18,596 nt of DNA from Blastocatellia bacterium (GTDB taxonomy: Bacteria > Acidobacteriota > Blastocatellia > Pyrinomonadales > Pyrinomonadaceae). A program made the position numbers and the translations under genes. This document shows, in pieces, positions 1 to 7,317 of this stretch (position 1 is its first letter; each line of letters starts with the position of its first letter). Below the pieces are notes generated by a model. It was given only the letters and a program-made list of their open reading frames with translations. It did no database searches and had not been told where the DNA came from. The stretch covers positions 426 to 19,021 of the forward strand of contig DNNE01000026.1 of the NCBI GenBank assembly GCA_003487805.1. Direction: 5' to 3'.

Positions 1-20
1 CGCTACCGCGAGCGGTTCTG
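1..20. repeat. Fragment of GTCAGAA-type palindromic repeat
   Basis: The first 20 bases read, on the opposite strand, CAGAACCGCTCGCGGTAGCG. They match one arm of the palindromes at 3552-3638 and 14628-14683 apart from a few changes in the centre. The other arm would lie before the window. It ends about 15 bases before the first methyltransferase gene. Confidence 0.6.
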
Positions 21-35
21 TAACCTTGGCTTGAT

Positions 36-866
36 ATGAGCACTCAAACAGAAAACATGAACCTCGACGAAGAAAAACAGCGTGCCCGCGAGCAGTGGGG
101 CGAAGACCCCTGCGGCGCTGTCTATGGCCGCGAGCACGAATTCGGCACCCGCGAGTTCTTTGACGAGGTTGAGCGTCATCGTTACACCGAGTATGCGCCC
201 TGGATGCCGGAGGTCATGGGCTTCAACGGGTTTGCCGGCGCGCGTTTGCTCGAGGTCGGCTGCGGCATGGGCACGGACCTTTTGCAGTTCGCGCGCGGAG
301 GCGCGAAGGTTACCGGAGTTGATTTGACGCCGCGATCAATTCAAATTTCGCGCCAGCATCTGGACGTTTACGGTGCGAGCGGGGACTTTGCGATTAGCGA
401 CGGAGAAAACCTGCCTTTCGCAGACGAGAGTTTCGACGTCGTTTATTCGAACGGCGTGTTGCATCACACGCCGGGCACGGCCGGCGCGGTGCGGGAGATT
501 CATCGGGTCCTGCGACCCGGAGGACAGGCGCGCGTCATGCTTTATCATCGCGGCTCTTTCGCCTATTGGAGTCAGGTGATTGTTCGCTATGGAATTCTGC
601 GCGGAGAACTTCTGCGAGGCAATACTCCGGCAGGCATCATGAGCAAGTACGTCGAATTCAACGAGGGCGGTGGACGGCCGTTGGTGAAGGCTTATAGTCG
701 CCGGGAGGCCCGTCAGCTTTTCTCAATGTTTCGCGACGTCACAATTCACGTACAGCAACTCACCCGCGAAGAGTTCTATTTTCTCAGTCGATTGATTCCC
801 GAGAGCATCTTTCAGACACTGCGCACGACTATCGGTTGGAATGTTATTATCTCGGCACAGAGATGA
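36..866 (+). CDS. Class I SAM-dependent methyltransferase
   Basis: This 276-residue soluble protein is a class I methyltransferase of the Methyltransf_11/25 type. Motif I, LLEVGCGMGTD, is at about residues 71-81, the acidic residue of motif II is in VTGVDLTPRS, and the motif IV region reads FDVVYSNGVLHHTPG, followed by IHRVLRPGG. The substrate is not visible. Its stop overlaps the start of the next glycosyltransferase (ATGA at 863-866), so the two are probably translated together and it may modify a sugar or lipid of the same pathway. No clear ribosome binding site precedes the ATG at 36; the in-frame ATG at 57 (protein starting MNLDEE) is an equally possible start. The family is sure, the substrate is unknown. 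Confidence 0.9.
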   Translation: MSTQTENMNLDEEKQRAREQWGEDPCGAVYGREHEFGTREFFDEVERHRYTEYAPWMPEVMGFNGFAGARLLEVGCGMGTDLLQFARGGAKVTGVDLTPRSIQISRQHLDVYGASGDFAISDGENLPFADESFDVVYSNGVLHHTPGTAGAVREIHRVLRPGGQARVMLYHRGSFAYWSQVIVRYGILRGELLRGNTPAGIMSKYVEFNEGGGRPLVKAYSRREARQLFSMFRDVTIHVQQLTREEFYFLSRLIPESIFQTLRTTIGWNVIISAQR

Positions 867-1864
867 AGCTACTTTCTGTCGTCATCCCCTGCTTCAACGA
901 AGAGCTTGTGTTGCCGGCCGCGCATGAGCGTCTGTCGCGGGCCGTCTCAGCCATCGACGGCTTCGATCATGAACTGATCTTCATCGATGACGGCAGTCGG
1001 GACGACACCTTCAGATTATTAACAGAGATCCAATCGCATGATTCGCATGTGCGCGTGCTGCGCTTGTCGCGCAACTTTGGTCATCAGATCGCCGTCACCG
1101 CCGGATTGGAAGCGGCGGCAGGCGATGTAATCGTAGTCATCGATGCCGACCTCCAGGATCCGCCCGAGGTCATTGCTGAAATGATTGATCTGTGGCGCCA
1201 GGGCAATCACGTTGTCTACGGCATTCGCACGACGCGTGCCGGCGAGAGCCGCTTCAAGCTGATGACGGCGAAAGCTTTTTACCGCATCATCAATCGCTTT
1301 TCGGACACGCCCATGCCGGTTGATACGGGCGACTTTCGCCTGATGGATCGAAAAGTTGTTGATGTCCTGCTGGCAATGCCTGAACGTGGCCGCTTTCTGC
1401 GTGGCATGGTGAGCTGGATCGGTTTCCGGCAGGCGCCCCTGGCTTACGAACGTCAACCGCGCGGCGCCGGCCGGACGAAATACTCGCTTTTCAGGATGAT
1501 TCAGTTCGCCCTGGATGGAATCCTCTCGTTCTCGGTGTTGCCACTGAGACTGGCGGCATTAACCGGTCTGGTAGCTATTGGCTTCGCGCTGGCCGGCATT
1601 GTCATGGCGGTAGTCGTGCGCTTGCTCGGATTATATGATTTGCGACTCGGGCGCGGCTGGGCTTCACTGTTTGTGGCCGTTCTGTTTATGGGCGGTGTTC
1701 AGTTGCTGTCGCTCGGTGTCATGGGAGAATACCTGGGCCGCATCTACACTGAAGTGAAACGACGGCCGCTGTATGCGGTGCAGGAACGCCTGGGCTTTGA
1801 AGTTCCGCGTGCTGATCAGCTTGACTCGCGAACCGCCAATGAGCGCGTGAAGGTTTTGTTTTAG
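863..1864 (+). CDS. GT2 glycosyltransferase, GtrB/DPM1-like, membrane-anchored
   Basis: The 333-residue protein carries the GT-A fold of glycosyltransferase family 2: VVIPCFNEE at the N-terminus, FIDDGSRDDT near residue 40, and the metal-binding DADLQDPPE near residues 94-102. Two hydrophobic helices follow at roughly 228-252 and 266-290, ending in GEYLGRIYTEVKRRPLY, a hallmark of the GtrB/CsbB/YfdH group. Known members load glucose or a related sugar onto undecaprenyl phosphate on the inner face of the cytoplasmic membrane. I start it at the ATG overlapping the previous stop, not at the upstream TTG at 836, because the family begins with a short lead into VVIP. The GT-C gene downstream is a natural partner that would use the lipid-linked sugar on the outside; that pairing is inferred from order. 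Confidence 0.92.
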   Translation: MKLLSVVIPCFNEELVLPAAHERLSRAVSAIDGFDHELIFIDDGSRDDTFRLLTEIQSHDSHVRVLRLSRNFGHQIAVTAGLEAAAGDVIVVIDADLQDPPEVIAEMIDLWRQGNHVVYGIRTTRAGESRFKLMTAKAFYRIINRFSDTPMPVDTGDFRLMDRKVVDVLLAMPERGRFLRGMVSWIGFRQAPLAYERQPRGAGRTKYSLFRMIQFALDGILSFSVLPLRLAALTGLVAIGFALAGIVMAVVVRLLGLYDLRLGRGWASLFVAVLFMGGVQLLSLGVMGEYLGRIYTEVKRRPLYAVQERLGFEVPRADQLDSRTANERVKVLF

Positions 1865-1907
1865 GGTAACTCTAAAGTTCCTGCACCATATTGCCTTGAC
1901 CAATCTT

Positions 1908-2070
1908 CGTCCCGGAGGGACGAAATGTATATAGAAACAGCGTTCCGACCAACATCACCGCTCCAGAGGAGCGGAATGTGTGCCCCTTGAAAATCCATTT
2001 CGCTCCTCTGGAGCGGAAGCATTCTCTGTAGCGGTCTGAGCTATAAACATTTGGCCACTCTGTGGCCAGG
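1908..2070. repeat. Cluster of four short hairpin repeats (GGAGCG type)
   Basis: The 242 bp gap between the GT2 and GT-C genes holds four hairpins with three-base loops: CGTCCC/GGGACG at 1908-1922, CCGCTCC/GGAGCGG at 1958-1974, CGCTCC/GGAGCG at 2001-2015 and GGCCAC/GTGGCC at 2053-2067. They are separated by AT-rich linkers that include ATATAGAAAC and CTATAAACATT. A related cluster lies at 12933-13092. No ORF or clear promoter is seen in the gap. Confidence 0.75.
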
Positions 2071-2106
2071 ATTTATTGATCGAACTTTTAGAAACAGCAC
2101 ACTAGA

Positions 2107-3522
2107 ATGCGATCCCGTCTTCCTCTCTCACCAATCGTGCGAAAGCGAGTGATCTTCTTCCTGATCGTGTTCTTGCTTGCCGGCGGCGTTCGTCTCCTGA
2201 CTTTTAATTTTGTGCGCGCTCATTTGAACGATCCCGCGTGGTTTCAATCCGGCTCGTATCGCGTCTTCGACAAACGCGCTAGCGACATTCTCGATGGCAC
2301 AGGGCGGCTGTTTTGGATCGATGATCCGACACGCACAGACCTGGTCCAATATCCACCAGCTTATCCCTGGCTGGTGGCGGCGATCTATCGCCTGACCGGG
2401 CAGAGATCAGCCAACGCAGTGCAAAGCGTGCAAGCGGTCCTCGATTTGATGCTCTCGATGATTTTAGTGGCCGGCCTGGCAGTCACAGCTTACGGCTGGC
2501 CCACCGGCATGGCGGCGAGTGTTTTCGTGGCTCTGTCGCCGTTACTGGCAATGGTGGGCGTCGCGCCTTCGGCTGATGCTCCGACTACGTGGTTTGTAAT
2601 CGGCGGATTGTGGTTGCTGGTAGTTGCAGCCAAACGAAGCAGCATTTGGCTCGCCTTCAGCGCCGGAATTGTTGTCGGCGCCGCCTGTTGGTTACGGGTG
2701 AATCCGCTCTACCTGTGTCTGTTCTGGGCGCTGCCGCTGTTGATCTTTGGCCGTGGAAGTCGCCGCACGCGAATCATAATGGCGACTGCAACCGTAATCG
2801 GTACGGCGTTAATGGTTTCGCCAATCGTGATTCGCAACTATCTGGTGTTTCCTGACTTCACCCCGACCGGCGGAACAATTGGCGCTAATCTTTGGGAAGG
2901 GTTAGGCGAAGCTGAATTGGGAAGGAGCCAGGGGTTTGCTGTCGGTGACGACATAATGGTTGAGCACGAGCGTGTAAGAATGGGTGTTGCCCCGGGTGTT
3001 CCTTTCGAAGCGATGTGGCCGGATGGAATCAAGCGCGAGCGTGAGCGCACCCGTGAAGCGTTAGCGTTCATTAAGCAACATCCGGTGTGGTATGCGGGCG
3101 TCATGCTGCATCGCATGTGGGGGATGCTGAAGATCGCCGGTGAGCCGCTGCCTTACTACGGAACATCCGGAATAAATGTGACCAGCCGGAAATGTTTATC
3201 GCCGGCGCGCCAGGGAGGTGCGCTCGGCCTGGTTGTCAACGCCCTGGGAATGTTGCAGAGCGTCACGCGCTATGCGCTGCTGCCGTTGGCGGCAATTGGA
3301 TGTTGGTTTGCAGCGCGGCAGAATTGGATGATTACCAGTTTGTTTTTCGCCACGATTTTTTATTACCTGGTTCCGGGCACGTTGGCGCATACCGAAATTC
3401 GTTATGTGCTCACGCTTCATTGGCTGCTGCCAATCTTTGCGGGGCTGGCGTTGATAAGTCTCGGACAATTCATTCGTGATCGACGTTCGCCTCACCTGAA
3501 GCGGGTTGGTGACCCAGCCTAG
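2107..3522 (+). CDS. Multi-pass GT-C glycosyltransferase, ArnT/PMT-like
   Basis: The 471-residue integral membrane protein has about ten hydrophobic segments (for example 14-33, 110-130, 133-153, 160-195, 221-241, 388-402, 409-424, 436-454). Features of the GT39/ArnT/PMT_2 superfamily are the acidic first periplasmic loop (LNDPAWF near 40 and IDDPTRTD near 71), YPPAYPWL near 82, IRNYLVF followed by GGTIGANLW near 242-263, and HTEIRYVL near 428. Such enzymes move a sugar from a polyprenyl-phosphate carrier onto a lipid, glycan or protein outside the cytoplasm. The GtrB-like gene just upstream could supply the donor. No ribosome binding site is seen before the ATG at 2107. Acceptor and sugar cannot be told from sequence. 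Confidence 0.85.
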   Translation: MRSRLPLSPIVRKRVIFFLIVFLLAGGVRLLTFNFVRAHLNDPAWFQSGSYRVFDKRASDILDGTGRLFWIDDPTRTDLVQYPPAYPWLVAAIYRLTGQRSANAVQSVQAVLDLMLSMILVAGLAVTAYGWPTGMAASVFVALSPLLAMVGVAPSADAPTTWFVIGGLWLLVVAAKRSSIWLAFSAGIVVGAACWLRVNPLYLCLFWALPLLIFGRGSRRTRIIMATATVIGTALMVSPIVIRNYLVFPDFTPTGGTIGANLWEGLGEAELGRSQGFAVGDDIMVEHERVRMGVAPGVPFEAMWPDGIKRERERTREALAFIKQHPVWYAGVMLHRMWGMLKIAGEPLPYYGTSGINVTSRKCLSPARQGGALGLVVNALGMLQSVTRYALLPLAAIGCWFAARQNWMITSLFFATIFYYLVPGTLAHTEIRYVLTLHWLLPIFAGLALISLGQFIRDRRSPHLKRVGDPA

Positions 3523-3551
3523 CGCCTGATAAATTTCTCGTTGGTGCGTAA

Positions 3552-3638
3552 GTGTCAGAACCGCGAGCGGTAGCGACCGGATCAATAGACACTAGGCGAA
3601 TCACTTGATCCCGTCGCTACCGCTCCGGGTTCTGACAC
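3552..3638. repeat. GTCAGAA-type palindromic repeat, complete
   Basis: An 87-base imperfect palindrome has outer arms GTGTCAGAAC and GTTCTGACAC. The arms continue through AGCGGTAGCGAC on the left and GTCGCTACCGCT on the right to GATCAA/TTGATC, leaving a loop of about 20 bases. It lies 29 bases after the GT-C stop and could act as an mRNA 3' end stabiliser; there is no T-run of a classical terminator. Confidence 0.85.
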
Positions 3639-3669
3639 GATTGCTATTTGAGGTGAAACCCACAGATTA

Positions 3670-4677
3670 ATGAAAGAGCGATTGCTTAAATATCTGGCGT
3701 GTCCGGCTTGTCAAAGCGAAGTTGCCTTGCGCGATGGAGCTGAACTCGACGGTGCGGAAATTATGGCCGGTCAACTGGATTGCACCGGCTGCCGGCGCGA
3801 ATATCCGATCGCCGGCGGTATTCCCCGCTTCGCCAATCTCGCTGAGGTGGAAGAAGAAAAGGCCGCGACGGCCGCAGTCTTTGGTTGGGAGTGGAAGCAG
3901 TTCACTCAACATGATGAAAAGTATGGCGAGCAATTGTTAGGCTGGCTGAGTCCGGTGAAGCCGGAATTTTTTAGGAACAAAGTTGTGCTGGATGGTGGTT
4001 GCGGAAAAGGCCGGCATCTGACGCTCGCCGCTGCGTGGGGCGCAACGGACGTGATCGGTGTTGACCTGAGTGAGGCGGTTGATACTGCCTTCGCGGCAAC
4101 TCGCGCATCGGAAAACATTCACGTGGTGCAGGGAGACATTTGCCGTTTACCGGTCCGGCCTGTCTTTGATTATGCTTTCAGTTTGGGAGTGCTCGATCAT
4201 CTCGGCAGCCCAATTGAGGGTTTCAAATCCCTGGCGTCAAAGGTCAAACCGGGCGGCCACGTTTCAGCCTGGGTGTACGGCGCAGAAAACAACAGGTGGA
4301 TTACCGGCTTTATCAATCCGCTGCGAGTGAATTTCACTTCACGTCTGAATCCGCGAGCTCTTTTCCATCTTTGCAAGTTACCAACCGCAGTTCTTTTTCT
4401 GGCCACCAAATTAATCTACGGGCCGCTTAGCAGGATGGGCGACGGCAGCTCTGCGCGCCGGCTGTTCTATGGCGATTACCTCTCGTTTCTCTCGCGGTTT
4501 GGCTGGCGCGAGCAACATTCAATCGTGTTTGATCACCTGGTGGCGCCGACGGCTCATTACCTTACTCGCGAACAATTCGAGACGTGGTGGACCGGAATCC
4601 AGGCGCAGAACGTGACGATCGGTTGGCACAACAAAAACAGTTGGCGCGGCTTTGGGCAGGTTAGGGCGGGTAGCTGA
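3670..4677 (+). CDS. Zinc-ribbon (Trm112-like) SAM methyltransferase
   Basis: The 335-residue protein has two parts. Residues 1-55 form a Trm112-like zinc ribbon with CPAC at 11-14 and CTGC at 38-41, followed by YPIAGGIPRF, which is typical of this module. Residues from about 100 form a class I methyltransferase with motif I VVLDGGCGKGRH at 105-116 and VIGVDLSEA. The late helical part around FINPLRVNFTSRLNPRALF resembles methyltransferases found in polysaccharide clusters. Its stop shares one base with the next start (TGATG at 4675-4679). It probably methylates a glycan or lipid intermediate, by context only. Confidence 0.9.
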   Translation: MKERLLKYLACPACQSEVALRDGAELDGAEIMAGQLDCTGCRREYPIAGGIPRFANLAEVEEEKAATAAVFGWEWKQFTQHDEKYGEQLLGWLSPVKPEFFRNKVVLDGGCGKGRHLTLAAAWGATDVIGVDLSEAVDTAFAATRASENIHVVQGDICRLPVRPVFDYAFSLGVLDHLGSPIEGFKSLASKVKPGGHVSAWVYGAENNRWITGFINPLRVNFTSRLNPRALFHLCKLPTAVLFLATKLIYGPLSRMGDGSSARRLFYGDYLSFLSRFGWREQHSIVFDHLVAPTAHYLTREQFETWWTGIQAQNVTIGWHNKNSWRGFGQVRAGS

Positions 4678-5456
4678 TGTTAACGACGAACGACTTACCG
4701 GACGTGCTGCCGCGCGAGATGATGAAGCACACCTATCCGATTCTTTACGAATTGGAAGAATCGCACTGGTGGCATATTGGCCGTCGTCGAATCATCGGCA
4801 GCTTCGTTAAGGAAATCTGCTCAAAGATAACTGATCACTATCCTCAGATCCTCGACGTTGGCTGCGGAACGGGCGCAAATCTCAAGATGCTGGCGCAATT
4901 TGGAGACGCCCAGGGAGTTGATGTCTCATCGGACGCAGTGGCCTTTTGTCGCGAACGCGGCCTGGGAAATGTGAAGCTGGGCGCGGCTGAGTCCCTTCCG
5001 TTCGAAGACAATGGATTCGATTTGGTCACAGCTCTTGATGTGGTGGAACATATGGATGATGACGTCGCCGGCTTGCGCGAGATGCGTCGCGTCCTGCGAC
5101 CTGAAGGCCGGCTGCTTTTGTTCGTGCCCACCTTCATGTTTCTCTGGGGATTGCAGGACGAAGTGAGCAATCATCGCCGCCGCTATCGCCTGGCTGAGTT
5201 GCGGCGCGCGGTGACTGCCGCGGGTTTTCAAGTCGAGCGTACTGCTCACGCGAACATCACATTTTTCCTGCCGGTTCTGCTCGTGAGAAAACTGATGCGC
5301 TTGACCGGTATCCGCGTTGAGACGGAAAGCAGCATTAACATTCCGGCGCTGAACCGGGCGTTCGGCGCATTACTCGGCTCTGAACGATACTGGCTTCGTT
5401 ATCTGAATATTCCGTTCGGCGTTTCGGGGTTGTGTGTGGCGCGGCGAGTTGAGTGA
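4677..5456 (+). CDS. Class I SAM-dependent methyltransferase
   Basis: The 259-residue protein carries motif I ILDVGCGTGANL at about 58-69, QGVDVSSDAV as motif II, FDLVTALDVVEHMDDD as motif IV and MRRVLRPEGRLLLFVP after it. The N-terminal segment YELEESHWWHIGRRR is a recurrent signature of methyltransferases located in glycan gene clusters. GGCGGG lies shortly before the ATG, which overlaps the previous stop by one base, so translation is probably coupled. An in-frame start at the MMKHTYP position (15 codons in) is possible. The substrate is unknown. Confidence 0.9.
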   Translation: MLTTNDLPDVLPREMMKHTYPILYELEESHWWHIGRRRIIGSFVKEICSKITDHYPQILDVGCGTGANLKMLAQFGDAQGVDVSSDAVAFCRERGLGNVKLGAAESLPFEDNGFDLVTALDVVEHMDDDVAGLREMRRVLRPEGRLLLFVPTFMFLWGLQDEVSNHRRRYRLAELRRAVTAAGFQVERTAHANITFFLPVLLVRKLMRLTGIRVETESSINIPALNRAFGALLGSERYWLRYLNIPFGVSGLCVARRVE

Positions 5457-5463
5457 GTACGAT

Positions 5464-5512
5464 GTGGCACGCGCATCTTGCGCGTGATTCACGGGCGGGA
5501 CGCCCGTGCCAC
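5464..5512. repeat. GTGGCACG...CGTGCCAC palindromic repeat
   Basis: Outer arms GTGGCACG (5464-5471) and CGTGCCAC (5505-5512) enclose two inner palindromic blocks, CACGCGCATCTTGCGCGTG and CACGGGCGGGACGCCCGTG. It fills the gap between a + strand methyltransferase and the facing acyl carrier protein gene, so it could mark the 3' ends of both transcripts. Confidence 0.8.
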
Positions 5513-5518
5513 CTCGTT

Positions 5519-5824
5519 TTACGAATCCTGTTCTTTCAAAAGGTCATGCAAGTACTCGATCAAGGTTCCCAAAGTCGAAAACGGACTCTTCTCTTTTGAC
5601 AGCAGATTGTCGTCGGCGATCGTGATATCGGTGCCGAATTCAGCGTTGATCTTTTCCTCGACTTCCATAATCAAGGTCACGAAATCCAGCGACTCCAGCT
5701 TTCCGGTAGCGCCGTAGAGTGGTGCATCGAGAGACTTTTCGATCTGCACGCCTTTCGGCAATTGCTCGTTCACTTCGTCAACTGCTGCAAAAACTGCTTT
5801 CGAAATTCGTTCGTCGCCTGGCAT
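5519..5824 (-). CDS. Acyl carrier protein
   Basis: The 101-residue acidic protein has the four-helix acyl carrier pattern. The phosphopantetheine attachment serine is S45 in GKLESLDFVTLI, followed by helix II (MEVEEKINAEFG) and a C-terminal helix (LGTLIEYLHDLL). It is longer than housekeeping AcpP (about 78 residues) and has a longer segment before the serine, as in dedicated carriers for specialised pathways. AAAGGA lies nine bases before the ATG, and a candidate promoter is at 5849-5876. No acyl or amino-acid activating enzyme sits beside it, so the acyl group it carries is unknown; a role in decorating the nearby glycan is only a guess. Confidence 0.88.
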   Translation of the reverse strand: MPGDERISKAVFAAVDEVNEQLPKGVQIEKSLDAPLYGATGKLESLDFVTLIMEVEEKINAEFGTDITIADDNLLSKEKSPFSTLGTLIEYLHDLLKEQDS

Positions 5825-5848
5825 CCTGGTTCCTTTCGAGGTCGAAGG

Positions 5849-5876
5849 ATTCTAACGTAGCCACTCGCGAGATCAA
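5849..5876 (-). promoter_or_regulatory. Candidate sigma-70 promoter of the acyl carrier protein gene
   Basis: Read on the minus strand, TTGATC (-35, four of six consensus bases) is followed by 16 bases and TAGAAT (-10, five of six). The -10 ends 24 bases before the ATG at 5824, with AAAGGA in between. Confidence 0.45.
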
Positions 5877-5961
5877 AGAACGGCCGCATCACGTAGGGTA
5901 CGTAGTGGGGTAAGTATGTGCACATCGTTTGGTGGGCCGCGAATTTTGGAAGTGTCGATGA

Positions 5962-6288
5962 TCAGCCACGAAAAGGAATCGGAATATCTTCTTTGAGCGG
6001 AGCGAGCGCGGCCAGCAACACTTCTGCGCGTAGCGCAGCCCCTGTTAAGGAAAGGTTCACTTCCCAAGTAAAATCGCAGTTAGCAAATGCAAATAAACCG
6101 CCAGCATAAACAAGATGGCAGTTACCAAATCGGCAATTCTCAAAATGATGGTTGTCGAGTATCAGCATTTGACCGTCGTTGAATTCCTCGTCCCGTATCG
6201 TTTTGAATTGCGGTACATATTGAAAGTCTTGATTCTCTTGCCAGTGGATGAAGTCTGGGAACTCAGTTGCCGCTATTGTAAGTTTCAT
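5962..6288 (-). CDS. Small hypothetical protein with Asn-Cys repeat motif
   Basis: The 108-residue protein has a central stretch reading FENCRFGNCHLVYAGG then FAFANCDF, that is, NC every five or so residues with alternating aromatic residues. This looks like one or two coils of a pentapeptide-like or right-handed beta-helix solenoid and resembles small proteins scattered in many genomes. Function is unknown. I chose the ATG at 6288 over the in-frame ATG at 6336 because GGAAGG lies 12 bases before it and the added residues come from transposase debris. Below it, 5825-5961 holds no gene I can support. It is in a patch with lower GC than its neighbours. Confidence 0.65.
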   Translation of the reverse strand: MKLTIAATEFPDFIHWQENQDFQYVPQFKTIRDEEFNDGQMLILDNHHFENCRFGNCHLVYAGGLFAFANCDFTWEVNLSLTGAALRAEVLLAALAPLKEDIPIPFRG

Positions 6289-6305
6289 TGAGTTGTTTGT
6301 CCTTC

Positions 6306-6500
6306 CTATGCTGCGAGTAAGTCTCGCAAACTCCAAACGTGTTCACTGATACCGCTTTCCATGGCGGGAGTACAACGGATCGAACTATGAATCCGGTAGA
6401 AGTTGTAATAGGCAAAGTAAAACCGCAAGCATAGCCTTTAGGTGTTCCCACTTTTTGAGAAGTACGCGAGGAATAAACGACGCAAAGCGCGCTCGAAAGC
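6306..6500 (-). pseudogene. Transposase C-terminal remnant with frameshifts
   Basis: On the minus strand three frames join to give a recognisable end of a DDE-type transposase. One frame reads ALRRLFLAYFSK (up to about 6452), a second reads KKWEHLKAMLAV (6456-6421), and a third reads FYFAYYNFYRIHSS, then CTPAMESGISEHVWSLRDLL, and stops at 6306. The YNFxRIHxSLRxTPAMxAG pattern is a familiar C-terminal signature of transposases in this style. Two frame changes in about 60 bases show it is dead. The N-terminal domain is missing: the start of the secreted protein at 6541 lies where it should be. Confidence 0.7.
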
Positions 6501-6540
6501 ATCTAGACGATCCTGCGGAACGGTGATATAAGCGCTTTTC

Positions 6541-7212
6541 ATGCGGAAAGCGATCCTCATTCTGGCGTGTCTGTCTCTTTTCTCAACGTCTTCGACATCT
6601 CAGCAAAAACGCTCCAAACCCAAGCCAAAACCCAAAAACGACGCGGATTTATTCCAGAACATTCCAAAGGACGAAATGCTTTGGGACGAGGATGACAAAT
6701 ACATCACGCTTTCTGGGTGGCGTTTGGCCGTGCAAAGCGACCTAGATGCCAGCGGAGGGCAGACACTCACGTATTATGATCTTAATAGAATTACGCTGCT
6801 ACGCGGAACAAAGATTAAGCAAGCATGGCTAAAAGGCGAGTCCAAGAAAAACGGCATCCTAGTCTCATATTGGCTAGACCTTGAGGAGTTCGATTGTGGT
6901 CAAAGCCGCACACGGGTTATCGAGAGCCACGAATATGACAAGAATGGTAATCAAACCAAGGCCGACATCGACAAGCCCACATGGCAACGTCTTATCCCAG
7001 ACAGCATGGGCGAAGGTCTCTTTGGCATCCTGTGTCGAGGGGAAAAGGATCAGCAACAAAGCGATAAAGACGGCGCTGCGAGATTCTTCATGGTCGCACG
7101 AGGGTTTGAGAAAAAGAATGACCGTGGCCGAGCTTTAACTTGGTATAAATGGGCCCTAGAACATGCGCCAGATAATCAAAAGATTCTAGCGGCTATCGAA
7201 CGCGTAAAATAA
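6541..7212 (+). CDS. Secreted Adhesin_E-like protein
   Basis: The 223-residue protein starts with a signal peptide (MRKAILILACLSLFSTSS) and then a low-complexity Lys/Pro segment (KPKPKPK). Residues about 50-160 match the layout of the surface-adhesin protein E family: a Trp-containing first strand (SGWRLAV), YYDLNRITLLRG, and two cysteines (FDCGQ and ILCRG) able to form a disulfide, with EYDKNGNQ between. The last 45 residues look like a single TPR helix pair (GRALTWYKWALEHAPDN). It is probably periplasmic or surface exposed; its role is unknown. GC is lower than in the flanking core genes. TATAAG lies a few bases before the ATG and no ribosome binding site is clear. Confidence 0.75.
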   Translation: MRKAILILACLSLFSTSSTSQQKRSKPKPKPKNDADLFQNIPKDEMLWDEDDKYITLSGWRLAVQSDLDASGGQTLTYYDLNRITLLRGTKIKQAWLKGESKKNGILVSYWLDLEEFDCGQSRTRVIESHEYDKNGNQTKADIDKPTWQRLIPDSMGEGLFGILCRGEKDQQQSDKDGAARFFMVARGFEKKNDRGRALTWYKWALEHAPDNQKILAAIERVK

Positions 7213-7256
7213 TCACTAGCCTATCTGCACAGAATTACCCCAATACCGGCACGGTG

Positions 7257-7283
7257 GTAGTGGTACATTTTCAAATTCCGCTC
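7257..7283. repeat. Left inverted repeat of an 885 bp unit
   Basis: GTAGTGGTACATTT followed by TCAAATTCCGCT pairs with the reverse complement of 8117-8141, GTAGTGGTACATTT then GAAATCCGCT. The match is about 24 bases with two single-base gaps and one mismatch. The two copies face inward and bracket the membrane protein gene at 7318-8049. Confidence 0.6.
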
Positions 7284-7302
7284 CTTCGTCTAAGGAGGAG
7301 CG
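7279..7302. terminator. Hairpin between convergent genes
   Basis: CGCTCCTTC (7279-7287) pairs with GGAGGAGCG (7294-7302) through nine base pairs including one G-T, with a six-base loop. It lies between the convergent gene ends at 7212 and 7318. No T-run follows on either strand, so termination is only a possibility. Confidence 0.3.
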
Positions 7303-7317
7303 ATGATAAGTCTCTTC

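Noticed and set aside
1908..2070. CRISPR array
   Set aside because: The repeats are short hairpins with unequal stems and spacing, not identical direct repeats, and no cas gene is present.
6263..6502. Minus-strand ORF of 79 codons read as one protein
   Set aside because: Its frame is not the transposase frame; the recognisable residues are split over other frames.
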